Part shown: piece by piece, positions 1 to 8,467 of the stretch
How the letters are laid out: each line of letters begins with the position of its first letter
Numbering within the stretch: the first letter of the stretch is position 1
Assembly (NCBI RefSeq): GCF_006376685.1
Contig: NZ_VEWL01000004.1
Location: 62,001 to 126,000, forward strand
DNA length: 64,000 nt
Reading direction: 5' to 3'
Origin: Ochrobactrum teleogrylli
Lineage (GTDB): Bacteria; Pseudomonadota; Alphaproteobacteria; Rhizobiales; Rhizobiaceae
Position numbers and translations under genes: made by a program
Notes under the pieces: generated by a model
The model's database searches: none
What the model was told of the DNA's origin: nothing
What the model saw: the letters and a program-made list of their open reading frames with translations, nothing else

Positions 1-528
1 CTTTCCGGCGATACATCGCGCTTTCTCGAACGTATCAGCGAACAACAATGGGGCATCATGCTGTCGGTCTATTGCATCAGCCATGTTCCGGCGCTGATGA
101 CGCTGGACATCCCCGGCTATGACAGTGAAAAACTGCTGCTGATCGCCTTTCTGGTCGCGACCGTTCAGGGCAGCGACGTGCTGCAATATGTGTTCGGCAA
201 ACTGTTCGGCAAGCATCGCATCGCGCCGAATATCTCGCCTTCCAAGACCTGGGAAGGCTTTGTCGGCGGCGTGGCCAGCGCATCCTTGCTGGGTGCGGGA
301 CTTGCCTGGCTCACGCCTTTCTCACCGCTTCAGGCGGGCGCGCTGGCGGCGGTCTCTTGCGTCATGGGCTTTTTCGGCGGGCTAGTGGCTTCGGCCATCA
401 AGCGCGACCGGGGCGTCAAGGATTGGGGCCACATGATCGAAGGCCATGGCGGCATGCTCGACCGCGCCGACAGCCTCGTCTTTTCAGCGCCGGTGTTCTT
501 TCACTTCGTGCGTTATTTCTGGACGTAA
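1..528 (+). CDS. cdsA: Phosphatidate cytidylyltransferase (CDP-diacylglycerol synthase), 3' part only
   Basis: The reading frame is open from the first base of the window, so the gene starts outside it; about 175 C-terminal residues are visible. The family makes CDP-diacylglycerol from phosphatidate and CTP in the inner membrane, the branch point to phospholipids. The CDS signature is complete near the C-terminus: SAIKRDRGVKDWG, then HGGMLDRADS, which carries the metal-binding acidic residues. Upstream hydrophobic stretches (LLIAFLVATVQGSDVLQYVF and the segment around GALAAVSCVMGFFGG) fit membrane helices, and the SPSKTWEGFVGG segment is typical of the family. It stops 6 bases before the end of the convergent response-regulator gene. 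Whether this is the only cdsA of the genome cannot be told here. Confidence 0.9.
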   Translation, partial: LSGDTSRFLERISEQQWGIMLSVYCISHVPALMTLDIPGYDSEKLLLIAFLVATVQGSDVLQYVFGKLFGKHRIAPNISPSKTWEGFVGGVASASLLGAGLAWLTPFSPLQAGALAAVSCVMGFFGGLVASAIKRDRGVKDWGHMIEGHGGMLDRADSLVFSAPVFFHFVRYFWT

Positions 529-534
529 TCGGCG

Positions 535-1260
535 CTAAGCGGATTGCCGGCTCAACCATTCGTTGAGTTCGGCTTCTGCGCGCTCCAGTGCGCTGTAATT
601 CAACAATTTGCGCAACAGCGCCACGGTCACGGCGCGGGCGCGAAAATTGAACCGTCCCTCGTCGCTATCGCTTTTTTCCTGATAGACGCCGAGCTTTTCA
701 TAAAGCTGCTGCAAGCGGTTTTGAACACTGCGCAGCGACAGATTGCGTCGGCGCGCAATCGTCTTGTCCGTCAGGCCGAGCGCGATATCAATCAGGATTT
801 CATATTCGCTCTCGGTAAAGCCGCTGGCATGGCTGAGGCTCTTCTGCTGCAAGCCGCGCACTTCCCGGTCGACGACGCATTGCGCCTCGACGAAAATGCT
901 GCGCAGCGCCAGCCGCAGTTTGTCGTCGGAGGCCGATTTCAGCACATAGCCATAGGCCGCACCTTCCGGCACAATGCGCGACACGCCGCGCACATAGGCC
1001 TCATCGGCATAGTTCGACCAGAACAGGATGCGGGTTTCGGGATTTTCCTTCCAGATGGTACGCGCCGCCTCGATGCCGTTGCGACCATTCATCTGCAAGT
1101 CCATCACGATATGCGCATCGCGATGCTGGCGCGCCAGTTTCTCGCCCGCCGACCCGTTTCCGGCCTCGAATATATCGCTGCATTCCGGCAGTGCTGCGCG
1201 CACCGCCTCGCTGAGATAAGTGCGATGCAGCGGGTCATCCTCAACGATCAGAACCTGCAT
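535..1260 (-). CDS. NarL/FixJ-type response regulator (REC + LuxR helix-turn-helix)
   Basis: The 241-residue protein has an N-terminal receiver domain beginning MQVLIVEDDP (acidic pair E7/D8/D9), with the phospho-acceptor in HIVMDLQMNGRNG at about Asp54. The C-terminal LuxR-type domain contains FTESEYEILIDIALGLTDK and RRRNLSLRSVQNRLQQLYEK. It should be phosphorylated by the histidine kinase encoded just upstream, whose 3' end it overlaps by 20 bases, so the two are probably translationally coupled. I chose ATG 1260 because GGAGA lies 6 bases upstream and the receiver domain starts there; an in-frame ATG at 1272 would add four residues. Its targets are unknown. The divergent sugar importer at 2895 is the obvious candidate, but that is inference from position. 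Confidence 0.88.
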   Translation of the reverse strand: MQVLIVEDDPLHRTYLSEAVRAALPECSDIFEAGNGSAGEKLARQHRDAHIVMDLQMNGRNGIEAARTIWKENPETRILFWSNYADEAYVRGVSRIVPEGAAYGYVLKSASDDKLRLALRSIFVEAQCVVDREVRGLQQKSLSHASGFTESEYEILIDIALGLTDKTIARRRNLSLRSVQNRLQQLYEKLGVYQEKSDSDEGRFNFRARAVTVALLRKLLNYSALERAEAELNEWLSRQSA

Positions 1261-2569
1261 CACTCTCTCCATTCATCGGTTTGCACATTTCCGGCGGCAA
1301 AAGCACAGTTACGCTTGTCCCCGGGCCTGTCGGATTTTTTCGGATGGCGAAACCTGCCGAAATCAGCCGCGCGCGCGTGCGCATATTGTCGATGCCATGG
1401 CCCAATGTGAGTTCGGGCGTTAATTCGGCAGCCGAACCGGGGCGCTGGACCGGGCGGTCGGTCCCGATACCATTATCGATCACTTCCACCAGAAGCCGCC
1501 CGCCCCGGTCGCTCAGCTTCACGCGCAATTCGCTGGCATGGGCATGGCGGATGACATTGTTGATCGCTTCCTGAACGATGCGAAACAGCGAGGTCGCGAC
1601 CGTTTCTTCCAGCCTGTCGGCCATGCCGTCGCTCTGGTCATCCAGCGTCCACTCAATCGCCGCATCACCATCGCGCACCGACCGGTCGAGATGGTTTTCC
1701 GTTGCCTGCACGAAACCGAACAGCTGTAGAATGGAGGGCTTGGCCTCCTCTATGATCTGCCGCAGATCGCGCATGCAATGCTGGAGACCGCGAAACAGCG
1801 GCTCCAGCTGTTCACCGGAAAGATCGGGCGCACGGGTGAGCCGCTCGACGTGGCGGGCAAGCCGGGTGAGATCAGCCAGCGTCTGGTCATGCAAATCCAT
1901 GCCGATGCGGTGCCGCTCGGTTTCCAGCGCCTCGGTCAGTTTCAGCGCGCCGGACCGCAAGCCCTCCTCGCGGGCACGGGCTTCCGTTTCCACGATGGCC
2001 GAACGCTTGGCCTGCTCGGCGGCGCGAATGGCAAAAAAGTAAGGCGCGAGAAGATCGGCAATCGATTGCCCGTTCTCTACGTCGCGCATGGAATAGCAGG
2101 CAGGCGTCAGGCTGGAACAGCTCAGCGCGCCGATGATATCGCCCTGCGCCTTGAGTGGAACATGGACCCGGCCCTTGAGATCGTGCTCGATGATGGGGCT
2201 GGAAAAAGAGCCTTCGAAATGAAAGCGCGGATCGGTGCGGGCATCGTCGGTCAGGAGATATCCCGCCTCGCCGGACAACAGGGTGCGGATTGGACTGCCA
2301 GACAGAAGCGCTGGCGGATTGCGGCTCCAGGCGGTCGCGATACCGGCCTCATAGGCAATGTGGAACTTGCCATCGAGCATCTTGATGCAGACGTCGAGAT
2401 GGTCATAGGGCAGAATGCAGGCGATCTCCGCCGCCACCGCCTGTATGATGGAATCAAAATCGAGCTGCCCCGCCAGAAGCCGGGAAATATTCAGGTAGTG
2501 ATCAAGGAGGCGCTCAGCCTGCCCGTGATCGTGCTTGCTATCCTGCCGTCCGGGCGCGAGTTCGGCCAA
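1241..2569 (-). CDS. Cytoplasmic GAF-domain sensor histidine kinase (HisKA_3/NarX-type)
   Basis: The product is about 442 residues with no membrane segment. An N-terminal helical part with LLDHYLNISRLLAGQLDFDS leads into a GAF-like sensory domain (roughly residues 30-190, containing ILPYDHLDVCIKMLDG and RVHVPLKAQGDIIGALSC). A HisKA_3 dimerisation segment follows (HRIGMDLHDQTLADLTRL, phospho-acceptor about His227), then an HATPase_c domain with the N-box VQEAINNVIRHAHA and the G-boxes VIDNGIGTD and GHGIDNMRTRA. TTG 2569 is the best start because GGAGGAG lies 6 bases upstream. A longer frame from TTG 2659 would run through paired palindromes that look like regulatory DNA. The likely partner is the overlapping response regulator. 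The GAF ligand cannot be read from sequence. Confidence 0.85.
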   Translation of the reverse strand: MAELAPGRQDSKHDHGQAERLLDHYLNISRLLAGQLDFDSIIQAVAAEIACILPYDHLDVCIKMLDGKFHIAYEAGIATAWSRNPPALLSGSPIRTLLSGEAGYLLTDDARTDPRFHFEGSFSSPIIEHDLKGRVHVPLKAQGDIIGALSCSSLTPACYSMRDVENGQSIADLLAPYFFAIRAAEQAKRSAIVETEARAREEGLRSGALKLTEALETERHRIGMDLHDQTLADLTRLARHVERLTRAPDLSGEQLEPLFRGLQHCMRDLRQIIEEAKPSILQLFGFVQATENHLDRSVRDGDAAIEWTLDDQSDGMADRLEETVATSLFRIVQEAINNVIRHAHASELRVKLSDRGGRLLVEVIDNGIGTDRPVQRPGSAAELTPELTLGHGIDNMRTRARLISAGFAIRKNPTGPGTSVTVLLPPEMCKPMNGESDAGSDR

Positions 2570-2894
2570 GCGTTTCTCCTCCAAACGCAAGTTACGCTCA
2601 TAACCATGAGACTTATAATAAGCTGCGCCCTCCTCGGCGCGTCCTGCGGGAAACCGCAATTTTGCTGCGGGAACCCGCAGCTCAGTTGCTGCATTCGGCC
2701 TTCACAGACCGCGCCGCTTCTTTCATCTTCGCTTCACCAGAAAATTGCCCGCAAGACAAGAGTGGAAATCACGTCAATTGCGGTTGGTGCCGTTGAGGAG
2801 CGGCGGTGCGGGAGGCTTCGCACCAATTTTGAGTTTAAACGAACCGAAGCGCCGGGGCGCTGCGGTGCGGAATATTTGCAACCGGGAGGAAAAA
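2570..2894. promoter_or_regulatory. Divergent intergenic region between kinase and sugar-binding protein genes
   Basis: This 325-bp gap separates the leftward histidine kinase gene from the rightward importer operon, so it must hold both promoters. It contains two related palindromic boxes (2644-2680, described separately) and a purine-rich CCGGGAGGAAAAA ribosome-binding site directly before ATG 2895. I did not find convincing -35/-10 pairs. No coding frame here looks real. Confidence 0.6.
2644..2680. promoter_or_regulatory. Two tandem palindromic boxes 21 bp apart, putative operator
   Basis: Box 1, CTGCGGGAAACCGCA (2644-2658), and box 2, CTGCGGGAACCCGCAG (2665-2680), are near-identical. Box 2 is a 7-bp inverted repeat around AA. 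Their starts are 21 bp apart, two helical turns, so proteins bound at both would lie on one DNA face. They sit about 75-110 bp upstream of the kinase start and 215-250 bp upstream of the sugar-binding protein gene. The response regulator encoded next door is one possible ligand; this is not shown by the sequence. Confidence 0.45.
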
Positions 2895-3911
2895 ATGAAG
2901 CTTGGGAAAATCCTTTTTGCGTCTGCGGCACTGGCAGGCGTTCTTGCGGCGGGCAGCGCGCTTGCCGACACGTCATCGAAGAAGATTGCATTCTCGAACA
3001 ATTATGCAGGCAATTCCTGGCGTCAGGCCATGCTGCAAAGCTGGGACAAGATCACCAAGGAAGCCGTGAAGGCGGGTGTGGTGGCTGCCGCCGACCCGTT
3101 CACGACCGCTGAAAATCAGGCGACGGAACAGGCCGCCCAGATCCAGAACATGATCTTGCAGGGTTATGACGCCATCGTCATCAACGCCGCTTCGCCGACC
3201 GCCCTGAACGGCGCTGTGAAGGAAGCCTGCGATGCGGGCATCACCGTCGTTTCCTTCGACGGCATTGTCACCGAGCCTTGCGCCTGGCGCATCGCGGTTG
3301 ATTTCAAGGCCATGGGCGAAGGCCAGATCGACTATCTGGCAAAGCGTTTCCCCGATGGCGGCAACCTGCTTGAAATCCGCGGCCTCGCTGGTGTTTCGGT
3401 CGATGACAACATCCATGCCGGTATCGAAGAAGGCGTGAAGAAACATCCGAAGTTCAAGATCGTCGGTTCCGTCAACGGTGACTGGGCTGCCGACGTTGCG
3501 CAGCGCGCCGTGGCGGGTATCCTGCCGAGCCTGCCGAAAATCGACGCTGTCGTGACGCAAGGCGGCGACGGTTATGGCGCCGCACAGGCCTTTGCGGCTG
3601 CCAAGCGCGAAACGCCGACCATCATCATGGGCAACCGTGAAGACGAACTGCAGTGGTGGAAGCAGCAGAAAGACGCCAATGGCTATGAAACCATGTCGGT
3701 TTCGATTGCACCGGGCGTGTCCACGCTGGCTTTCTGGGTCGCCCAGCAGATTCTCGACGGCAAGGACGTGAAGAAGGACCTCGTGGTTCCGTTCCTCAGC
3801 GTCAGCCAGGAATCACTCGACAAGGATCTGGCCAACACCCAGAAGGGTGGCGTCGCCAATGTCGAATATTCGCTGGAAGACGCGCAGAAGGTCATCGACG
3901 CCGCGAAATAA
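2895..3911 (+). CDS. Periplasmic sugar-binding protein of a CUT2-type ABC importer
   Basis: The 338-residue protein has a clear Sec signal peptide (MKLGKILFASAALAGVLAAG, cleavage after about SALA at residue 23) and then a type I periplasmic binding fold of the ribose/galactose-binding family: IAFSNNYAGNSWRQAML, the recurring ILQGYDAIVINAASPTALN segment, and VVSFDGIVTEP. ATG 2895 follows GGGAGGA at good spacing; longer upstream extensions lack the signal peptide at their N-terminus. It is the first gene of an operon with an ATPase, two permeases and an SMP-30-type hydrolase. The substrate is unknown, probably a pentose, hexose or sugar acid. A hairpin after the stop probably raises its expression relative to the membrane components. 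Confidence 0.88.
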   Translation: MKLGKILFASAALAGVLAAGSALADTSSKKIAFSNNYAGNSWRQAMLQSWDKITKEAVKAGVVAAADPFTTAENQATEQAAQIQNMILQGYDAIVINAASPTALNGAVKEACDAGITVVSFDGIVTEPCAWRIAVDFKAMGEGQIDYLAKRFPDGGNLLEIRGLAGVSVDDNIHAGIEEGVKKHPKFKIVGSVNGDWAADVAQRAVAGILPSLPKIDAVVTQGGDGYGAAQAFAAAKRETPTIIMGNREDELQWWKQQKDANGYETMSVSIAPGVSTLAFWVAQQILDGKDVKKDLVVPFLSVSQESLDKDLANTQKGGVANVEYSLEDAQKVIDAAK

Positions 3912-3930
3912 GCGGATCGTCCTGCAACGT

Positions 3931-3956
3931 GAGGGGCGAGTTCATCCTCGCCCCTT
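3931..3956 (+). terminator. Hairpin between binding-protein and ATPase genes (partial terminator or mRNA 3' cap)
   Basis: AGGGGCGAG (3932-3940) pairs perfectly with CTCGCCCCT (3947-3955) around a 6-base loop, and is followed by pyrimidine-rich TCTTTGTCCCTTTTCTTT. It lies 20 bases after the binding-protein stop and before the ATPase start. This placement usually lets binding protein be made in excess of the transporter. The T-tract is interrupted, so read-through is expected. Confidence 0.6.
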
Positions 3957-4041
3957 CTTTGTCCCTTTTCTTTGACACCTATCCGATAGCCCGCGCCCTT
4001 TGCTGGCTTCGCCGGAAAACGTCCAATCGTTAGTTGAGTGT

Positions 4042-5502
4042 ATGACAGAAACAGCAGAGAAACAGGTGGTCGTCGCCGCGCGCAATATTCGCGTGCAGTT
4101 CGGTGCGGTAAAAGCACTGGATGGCGCCGAACTCGTGATCCGCGAAGGCGAATGCGTGGGGCTCGTCGGCCATAATGGCGCGGGCAAATCCACCATCGTC
4201 AATGTCATCAATGGCGGGCTCTCCCCGCATGAGGGCAGCATTTCCTATCACGGTGAAAGCGCGCACGGTGTGGCTACAGCGCGCAGGCACGGCGTGCGCT
4301 GCGTGTTTCAGGAATTGTCGCTGTTTCCAAACCTCACCATTGCGGAAAATGTCCGCATCATGCAGCGCGACCTGACCGGCGCGAACTGGCGCGGTAAGGC
4401 CGTTGAACTGATCACCAAGAAGCTCGACGAGATTTTCCCCGGCCACAAGATCGACTGCACTTCCACCATCGATGAGCTTTCCATCGCCGAGCGGCAGATG
4501 GTCGAAATCGCCATCAACTTCACCGCGCCCGGCACCGCACCGAAGCTCGTCATTCTGGACGAACCGACCTCCTCGCTCGACGCAGGCATTGCCGCGCAGC
4601 TGATGGCCTATGTGCGCCGTTTTGTCGGCACGGGCGGCTCCGTTATCCTGATTTCGCACATGCTGGGCGAAATTCTCTCCACCTCCGACCGCATCGTGGT
4701 GATGAAGGACGGCAAGGTGGTCGCCAACCGCGCGGCAAAAGATTTCACCAATCGCAGCCTCGTTGAAGCCATGGGCAGCGTCGAGCGCGAAAAGGCAGCG
4801 CGGCGCGTTGCGAAAGCGGATGCGAGCGGCACGCCCGTTCTGTCCTTTGCCAAGCGCGCCAGCGACATCAAGCCGTTTCAGGCTTTCAAGGGCGAAGTCA
4901 TAGGCCTCGCCGGTCTGGCCGGACACGGGCAGACCAAGATGCTGCTCGACCTTTACTATGCGCGGCGACCGAACTGGGTTCCGGCCCGCACATGCGAAAT
5001 CGCATTCGTGGCGGGCGACCGCAGCCTGAACGGCACTTTCCCGCTGTGGAGCATTCTGCACAATCTCACCATCGGCTCGCTGGACCGGCTGTCGTCGGCA
5101 AAGCTCGTTGACCAGAAGCGCGAAGACACGCTGGGCGGCCAGTGGAAAGACCGTATCCAGATCCGCACGCCGGATATGGGCAACCGCATCCTGTCGCTTT
5201 CGGGCGGCAACCAGCAGAAGGTGCTTTTTGCCCGCGCGCTGGCAACCAGCGCCAACGCCATTTTGATGGACGATCCGATGCGCGGCGTCGATGTGGGCAC
5301 CAAGCAGGAGGTCTATGAAATCCTGCGCCATGAGGCCGAGAACGGGCGCACCTTCGTCTGGTATTCCACCGAAATGGACGAAATCGAACTTTGTGACCGC
5401 GTCTATGTTTTCCGCGACGGCGCTATCGTCGCGGAACTGACTGGCGAAGACATTACGGAAAAGAACGTGCTAGCCGCATCCTTCGAGGGAGGGCACGAAT
5501 AA
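4042..5502 (+). CDS. Sugar ABC transporter ATPase, two nucleotide-binding domains
   Basis: The 486-residue protein has the duplicated layout of CUT2 ATPases (RbsA/XylG type). The first domain has Walker A GHNGAGKS, signature LSIAERQMVEI and Walker B LVILDEPTSSLD. The second has the usual degenerate P-loop, here GLAGHGQTKM with Gln in place of the catalytic Lys, a short region afterwards, then signature LSGGNQQKVLFARAL and DDPMRGVDVG. I prefer ATG 4042 (MTETAEK) over the in-frame ATG 4000, which lies close to the hairpin. The stop overlaps the next ATG by one base (TAATG), so permease translation is coupled. It powers import of the unknown sugar bound by the protein encoded at 2895. Confidence 0.87.
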   Translation: MTETAEKQVVVAARNIRVQFGAVKALDGAELVIREGECVGLVGHNGAGKSTIVNVINGGLSPHEGSISYHGESAHGVATARRHGVRCVFQELSLFPNLTIAENVRIMQRDLTGANWRGKAVELITKKLDEIFPGHKIDCTSTIDELSIAERQMVEIAINFTAPGTAPKLVILDEPTSSLDAGIAAQLMAYVRRFVGTGGSVILISHMLGEILSTSDRIVVMKDGKVVANRAAKDFTNRSLVEAMGSVEREKAARRVAKADASGTPVLSFAKRASDIKPFQAFKGEVIGLAGLAGHGQTKMLLDLYYARRPNWVPARTCEIAFVAGDRSLNGTFPLWSILHNLTIGSLDRLSSAKLVDQKREDTLGGQWKDRIQIRTPDMGNRILSLSGGNQQKVLFARALATSANAILMDDPMRGVDVGTKQEVYEILRHEAENGRTFVWYSTEMDEIELCDRVYVFRDGAIVAELTGEDITEKNVLAASFEGGHE

Positions 5503-6443
5503 TGCGCCTTTCCTCTTCCTCCATCCGCCTGCTGACGCCGGTGTTCTCGCTGGTCCTGCTGCTGGCCGCCGTCTTCTACATGCAGCCACGCGCCATGAGC
5601 TATACGGGGCTGAACCTTCTGTTCAACCTTGCGGTTCCCATCGCATTGGCCACCATCGCACAGATGCTGATCATGGCGGTCAACGACCTCGATCTGTCGA
5701 TGGGGACGTTTGTGAGCTTCGTCGTCTGCGTCGCTGCGACCTGGCTCAACACGGCTCCCCTCATCGGTGTGCTGATCCTCGCAGCCGCAATCGCCGCTTA
5801 TGCGGCGCTGGGCGCAATCATCCATCTGCGCAATCTGCCTTCCATCGTCGTCACGCTCGGCATGAGCTTCGTCTGGGGCGGCCTCGCCGTGCTTCTCTTG
5901 CCCTCGCCCGGCGGACAGGCACCGGACTGGGCGCGCTGGATCATGACAGCCAAGCCGCCATTCATCCCGATGGCCATCGTCGCCAGCACCGTGATTGCCG
6001 TCGTCACGCATTTCATCGTCATGCGCTCGACCTTCGGCGTGCTGATGCGTGGCGCGGGCGGCAATACCCGCTCCATCGAGCGCGCAGGCTGGTCGGTCAC
6101 GGCCATCCGCGCTGCGACCTATGCGCTGGCCGCCTTTTTTGCCGTGCTGGCCGGGATCGCGCTGGTTGGCCTCACCACCTCGGCGGATGCCAATATCGCG
6201 TTACGTTATACGCTGCTTTCCATCGCGGGCGTCATTCTGGGCGGCGGTGAGTTCGTTGGCGGCCGCGTCTCGCCCATTGGCGCCGTGATCGGCGCGCTGA
6301 CGCTGACACTCGCCGGCTCGTTCCTCTCCTTCATGCGCATCTCGCCGGACTGGCAGATCGGCGCGCAGGGCGGCATTCTCATCGTGGTGCTGGCACTGCG
6401 CCTCTTCCTCAATCGCCTCGAAAAGAGGGAGAAAAAGCAATGA
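5502..6443 (+). CDS. Sugar ABC transporter permease 1 (RbsC/AraH family)
   Basis: The 313-residue hydrophobic protein has about 8-10 membrane helices and the family pattern of CUT2 permeases: LIMAVNDLDLSMGTFVSF near residue 60-75, NLPSIVVTLGMSFVWGG, and a C-terminal SIAGVILGGGEFVGGRVSP. It starts in a one-base overlap with the ATPase gene and ends in an ATGA overlap with the second permease, so the three are one translational unit. The two permeases probably form a heterodimer, since both are intact and differ in sequence. Confidence 0.87.
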   Translation: MRLSSSSIRLLTPVFSLVLLLAAVFYMQPRAMSYTGLNLLFNLAVPIALATIAQMLIMAVNDLDLSMGTFVSFVVCVAATWLNTAPLIGVLILAAAIAAYAALGAIIHLRNLPSIVVTLGMSFVWGGLAVLLLPSPGGQAPDWARWIMTAKPPFIPMAIVASTVIAVVTHFIVMRSTFGVLMRGAGGNTRSIERAGWSVTAIRAATYALAAFFAVLAGIALVGLTTSADANIALRYTLLSIAGVILGGGEFVGGRVSPIGAVIGALTLTLAGSFLSFMRISPDWQIGAQGGILIVVLALRLFLNRLEKREKKQ

Positions 6444-7387
6444 ACGGCCTTGCCATTCTCACCAGTCGTCCGTGGATATGGTCGTTTATCGCGACCGCTG
6501 CGGTGTGGATTATCACCATTCTCTTCACCGGCGGTGCGGGCGCACAAGGCCTGTCGCATGCGGCCTTCACCTTTGCCTCCTTCTCGGTGATCGTTGGTCT
6601 CGGGCAGATGTTCGTCATCACGCTCGGCCCCGGCAATATCGACCTGTCGGTACCTGCCAACATGACGCTTGCCGCCACGCTGGCGCTGAAACTCATGGAT
6701 ACGCAGGACGGCATGATTCTGGCAGGCCTTGCCGTGGCGCTGCTGATCGGACTTGCCATCGGCATCTGCAACTATGCGCTGATCAAGCTCCTGCGCATTC
6801 CGCCCATTATTGCCACCCTGTCGATGAGCTTCCTGATCCAGTCCACCGCCATCTGGAGCAATCGCGGACTGCGCGTGAAGCCGCCGGAAAGCCTTGCGCA
6901 GTTCACCACCGCCTCCACGCTCGGCATTCCCAATGTCGCCATCGTGGCGCTGATCCTGTCGCTGATCGGCTGGGTGCTTTTGAAGAAGAGCATCTATGGA
7001 CGCTGGATTTCGGCAATCGGCCAGAACCCCTTCGCAGCCCGCATGGCAGGCGTTCCGGTCGATGGCACACGCTTCGTCACCTATCTGCTCTGCGCGGTGC
7101 TGGCCTCGCTCTGCGGCTTCCTGCTCGCCTGTTTTTCGGGCGGCGCGGCGCTAAACATGGGCGCGGAATATCTGCTGATGTCGATTGCCGTGGTCATCAT
7201 CGGCGGTACGGCGGTTGCGGGCGGCGATTCCAACATCCCTGGTATTTGGGGTGCCGCGCTCTTCATGTTCCTCATAGTCTCGATGCTCAACACCTACGGC
7301 TTTGGCGCCGGTGTTCGCCTCGTGCTGACTGGCCTCACCATCATCGCGGTGATCTTCCTTGCCAGCAGTCGCCGGGCAGAGCGTTAA
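6440..7387 (+). CDS. Sugar ABC transporter permease 2 (RbsC/AraH family)
   Basis: The 315-residue membrane protein is the second CUT2 permease, with FVITLGPGNIDLSVPANMTL, RIPPIIATLSMSFLIQS and MSIAVVIIGGTAVAGGDSNI. It overlaps the preceding permease by 4 bases (ATGA). The stop is 20 bases before the TTG start of the lactonase-like gene, which supports one transcript. Substrate specificity cannot be inferred from the membrane segments. Confidence 0.87.
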   Translation: MNGLAILTSRPWIWSFIATAAVWIITILFTGGAGAQGLSHAAFTFASFSVIVGLGQMFVITLGPGNIDLSVPANMTLAATLALKLMDTQDGMILAGLAVALLIGLAIGICNYALIKLLRIPPIIATLSMSFLIQSTAIWSNRGLRVKPPESLAQFTTASTLGIPNVAIVALILSLIGWVLLKKSIYGRWISAIGQNPFAARMAGVPVDGTRFVTYLLCAVLASLCGFLLACFSGGAALNMGAEYLLMSIAVVIIGGTAVAGGDSNIPGIWGAALFMFLIVSMLNTYGFGAGVRLVLTGLTIIAVIFLASSRRAER

Positions 7388-7407
7388 AATTTCTCGGAGT
7401 ACCTCCC

Positions 7408-8340
7408 TTGTCTCAGACTGTTTCGATCTACGAAATCCACGACGAACGTTTCAAGCAGATGATCGTGCCGAGCGCCGATCTGGACGAACTCTATAGCGGC
7501 TGCCGCTGGGCGGAAGGCCCGGTCTGGTTCAACGACCTGAACTGCCTCTTGTGGAGCGATATCCCGAACCAGCGCATCCTGCGCTGGGTGTCGGGCAGCG
7601 AAGTTGGCGGTGGCGTTTCGGTGTTCCGCAACCCGTCCAATTTCTCCAACGGCAATACGCGCGACCGCGAGGGACGCCTCGTCACCTGCGAGCATGGTGG
7701 TCGTCGCGTCACGCGCACGGAGCCGGATGGCAGCATCACTGTGCTGGCCGATAGCTATCAGGGCAAAAAGCTAAATGCGCCAAACGATGTCATCGTGCGC
7801 TCGGATGGAACGGTGTGGTTCACCGATCCGACCTACGGCATTCTGGCGGATTATGAAGGCTACAAGGCCGACCCGGAACAGCCGACACGCAATGTCTATC
7901 GCCTCGACCCGAAGACCGGCGAAATCAACGCCGTCGTCACCGATTTCCACCAGCCGAATGGCCTTGCTTTCTCGCCGGACGAGACGAAGCTTTATGTTGC
8001 CGACAGCGCCTACAGCCACGACGAGAATGCGCCGCGCCATATCCGCGTTTTCGACGTTGTGGATGGCGGCAAGCGCGTGACGGGCGGCGGCATATTCTGC
8101 ACCATCGACAACGGCCTGCCGGACGGCTTCCGCTTCGATACGGATGGCAATCTGTGGACCAGCGCGGGGGACGGCGTGCATTGCTTCTCGCCGGAAGGCA
8201 CGCTGCTCGGCAAGATCAAGACGCCGCAGACGGTCGCCAATGTGACCTTCGGCGGTCCGCGCCGCAACCGCCTGTTCATCACGGCCACGAAGTCGCTTTA
8301 TGCGGTCTATCTCACCGTGACCGGCGCGCAATATCCCTGA
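7408..8340 (+). CDS. SMP-30/gluconolactonase/LRE-family hydrolase
   Basis: The 310-residue beta-propeller-type protein belongs to the SMP-30/gluconolactonase family: GCRWAEGPVWFND, GRLVTCEHGGRRVTR, LNAPNDVIVRSDGTVWFTDP and QPNGLAFSPDETKLYVADS contain the conserved Glu, Asn and Asp residues that hold the divalent metal. These enzymes commonly hydrolyse sugar lactones. I chose TTG 7408 because CGGAG lies 8 bases before it and the sequence after it (SQTVSIYEIHDERF) fits the family N-terminus; the frame is open much further upstream only as a shadow of the permease gene. Being last in a sugar-importer operon suggests that the imported sugar is oxidised to a lactone, but no dehydrogenase is encoded here. 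Confidence 0.85.
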   Translation: MSQTVSIYEIHDERFKQMIVPSADLDELYSGCRWAEGPVWFNDLNCLLWSDIPNQRILRWVSGSEVGGGVSVFRNPSNFSNGNTRDREGRLVTCEHGGRRVTRTEPDGSITVLADSYQGKKLNAPNDVIVRSDGTVWFTDPTYGILADYEGYKADPEQPTRNVYRLDPKTGEINAVVTDFHQPNGLAFSPDETKLYVADSAYSHDENAPRHIRVFDVVDGGKRVTGGGIFCTIDNGLPDGFRFDTDGNLWTSAGDGVHCFSPEGTLLGKIKTPQTVANVTFGGPRRNRLFITATKSLYAVYLTVTGAQYP

Positions 8341-8410
8341 ACAGTTTTTGCTTGAGCAAATCTTATCCGAAAATCGCTGACACTTTTCGGAGTGTGCTCT
8401 ATGCCCATCA

Positions 8411-8451
8411 AAACAAAACCGCCGGAATTTTGAACTCCGGCGGTTTTGTTT
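8411..8451. terminator. Strong bidirectional terminator between lactonase gene and guaA
   Basis: A 16-bp inverted repeat, arms 8411-8426 and 8436-8451 with core CCGCCGGA/TCCGGCGG, encloses a 9-base loop. It is flanked by A-rich DNA on the left and a T-run on the right, giving a rho-independent terminator on both strands. It serves the rightward sugar operon and the leftward guaA gene, which converge here. Confidence 0.9.
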
Positions 8452-8467
8452 TTAAACTATTGCGGGA

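Noticed and set aside
2570-2659. N-terminal extension of the histidine kinase from TTG 2659
   Set aside because: It would begin inside the paired palindromes and lacks a ribosome-binding site, whereas TTG 2569 has GGAGGAG 6 bases upstream.
6472-7407. Upstream extension of the lactonase-like frame through the second permease gene
   Set aside because: The TTG at 7408 has a good ribosome-binding site and the family N-terminus starts there; the upstream part is out-of-frame permease sequence.
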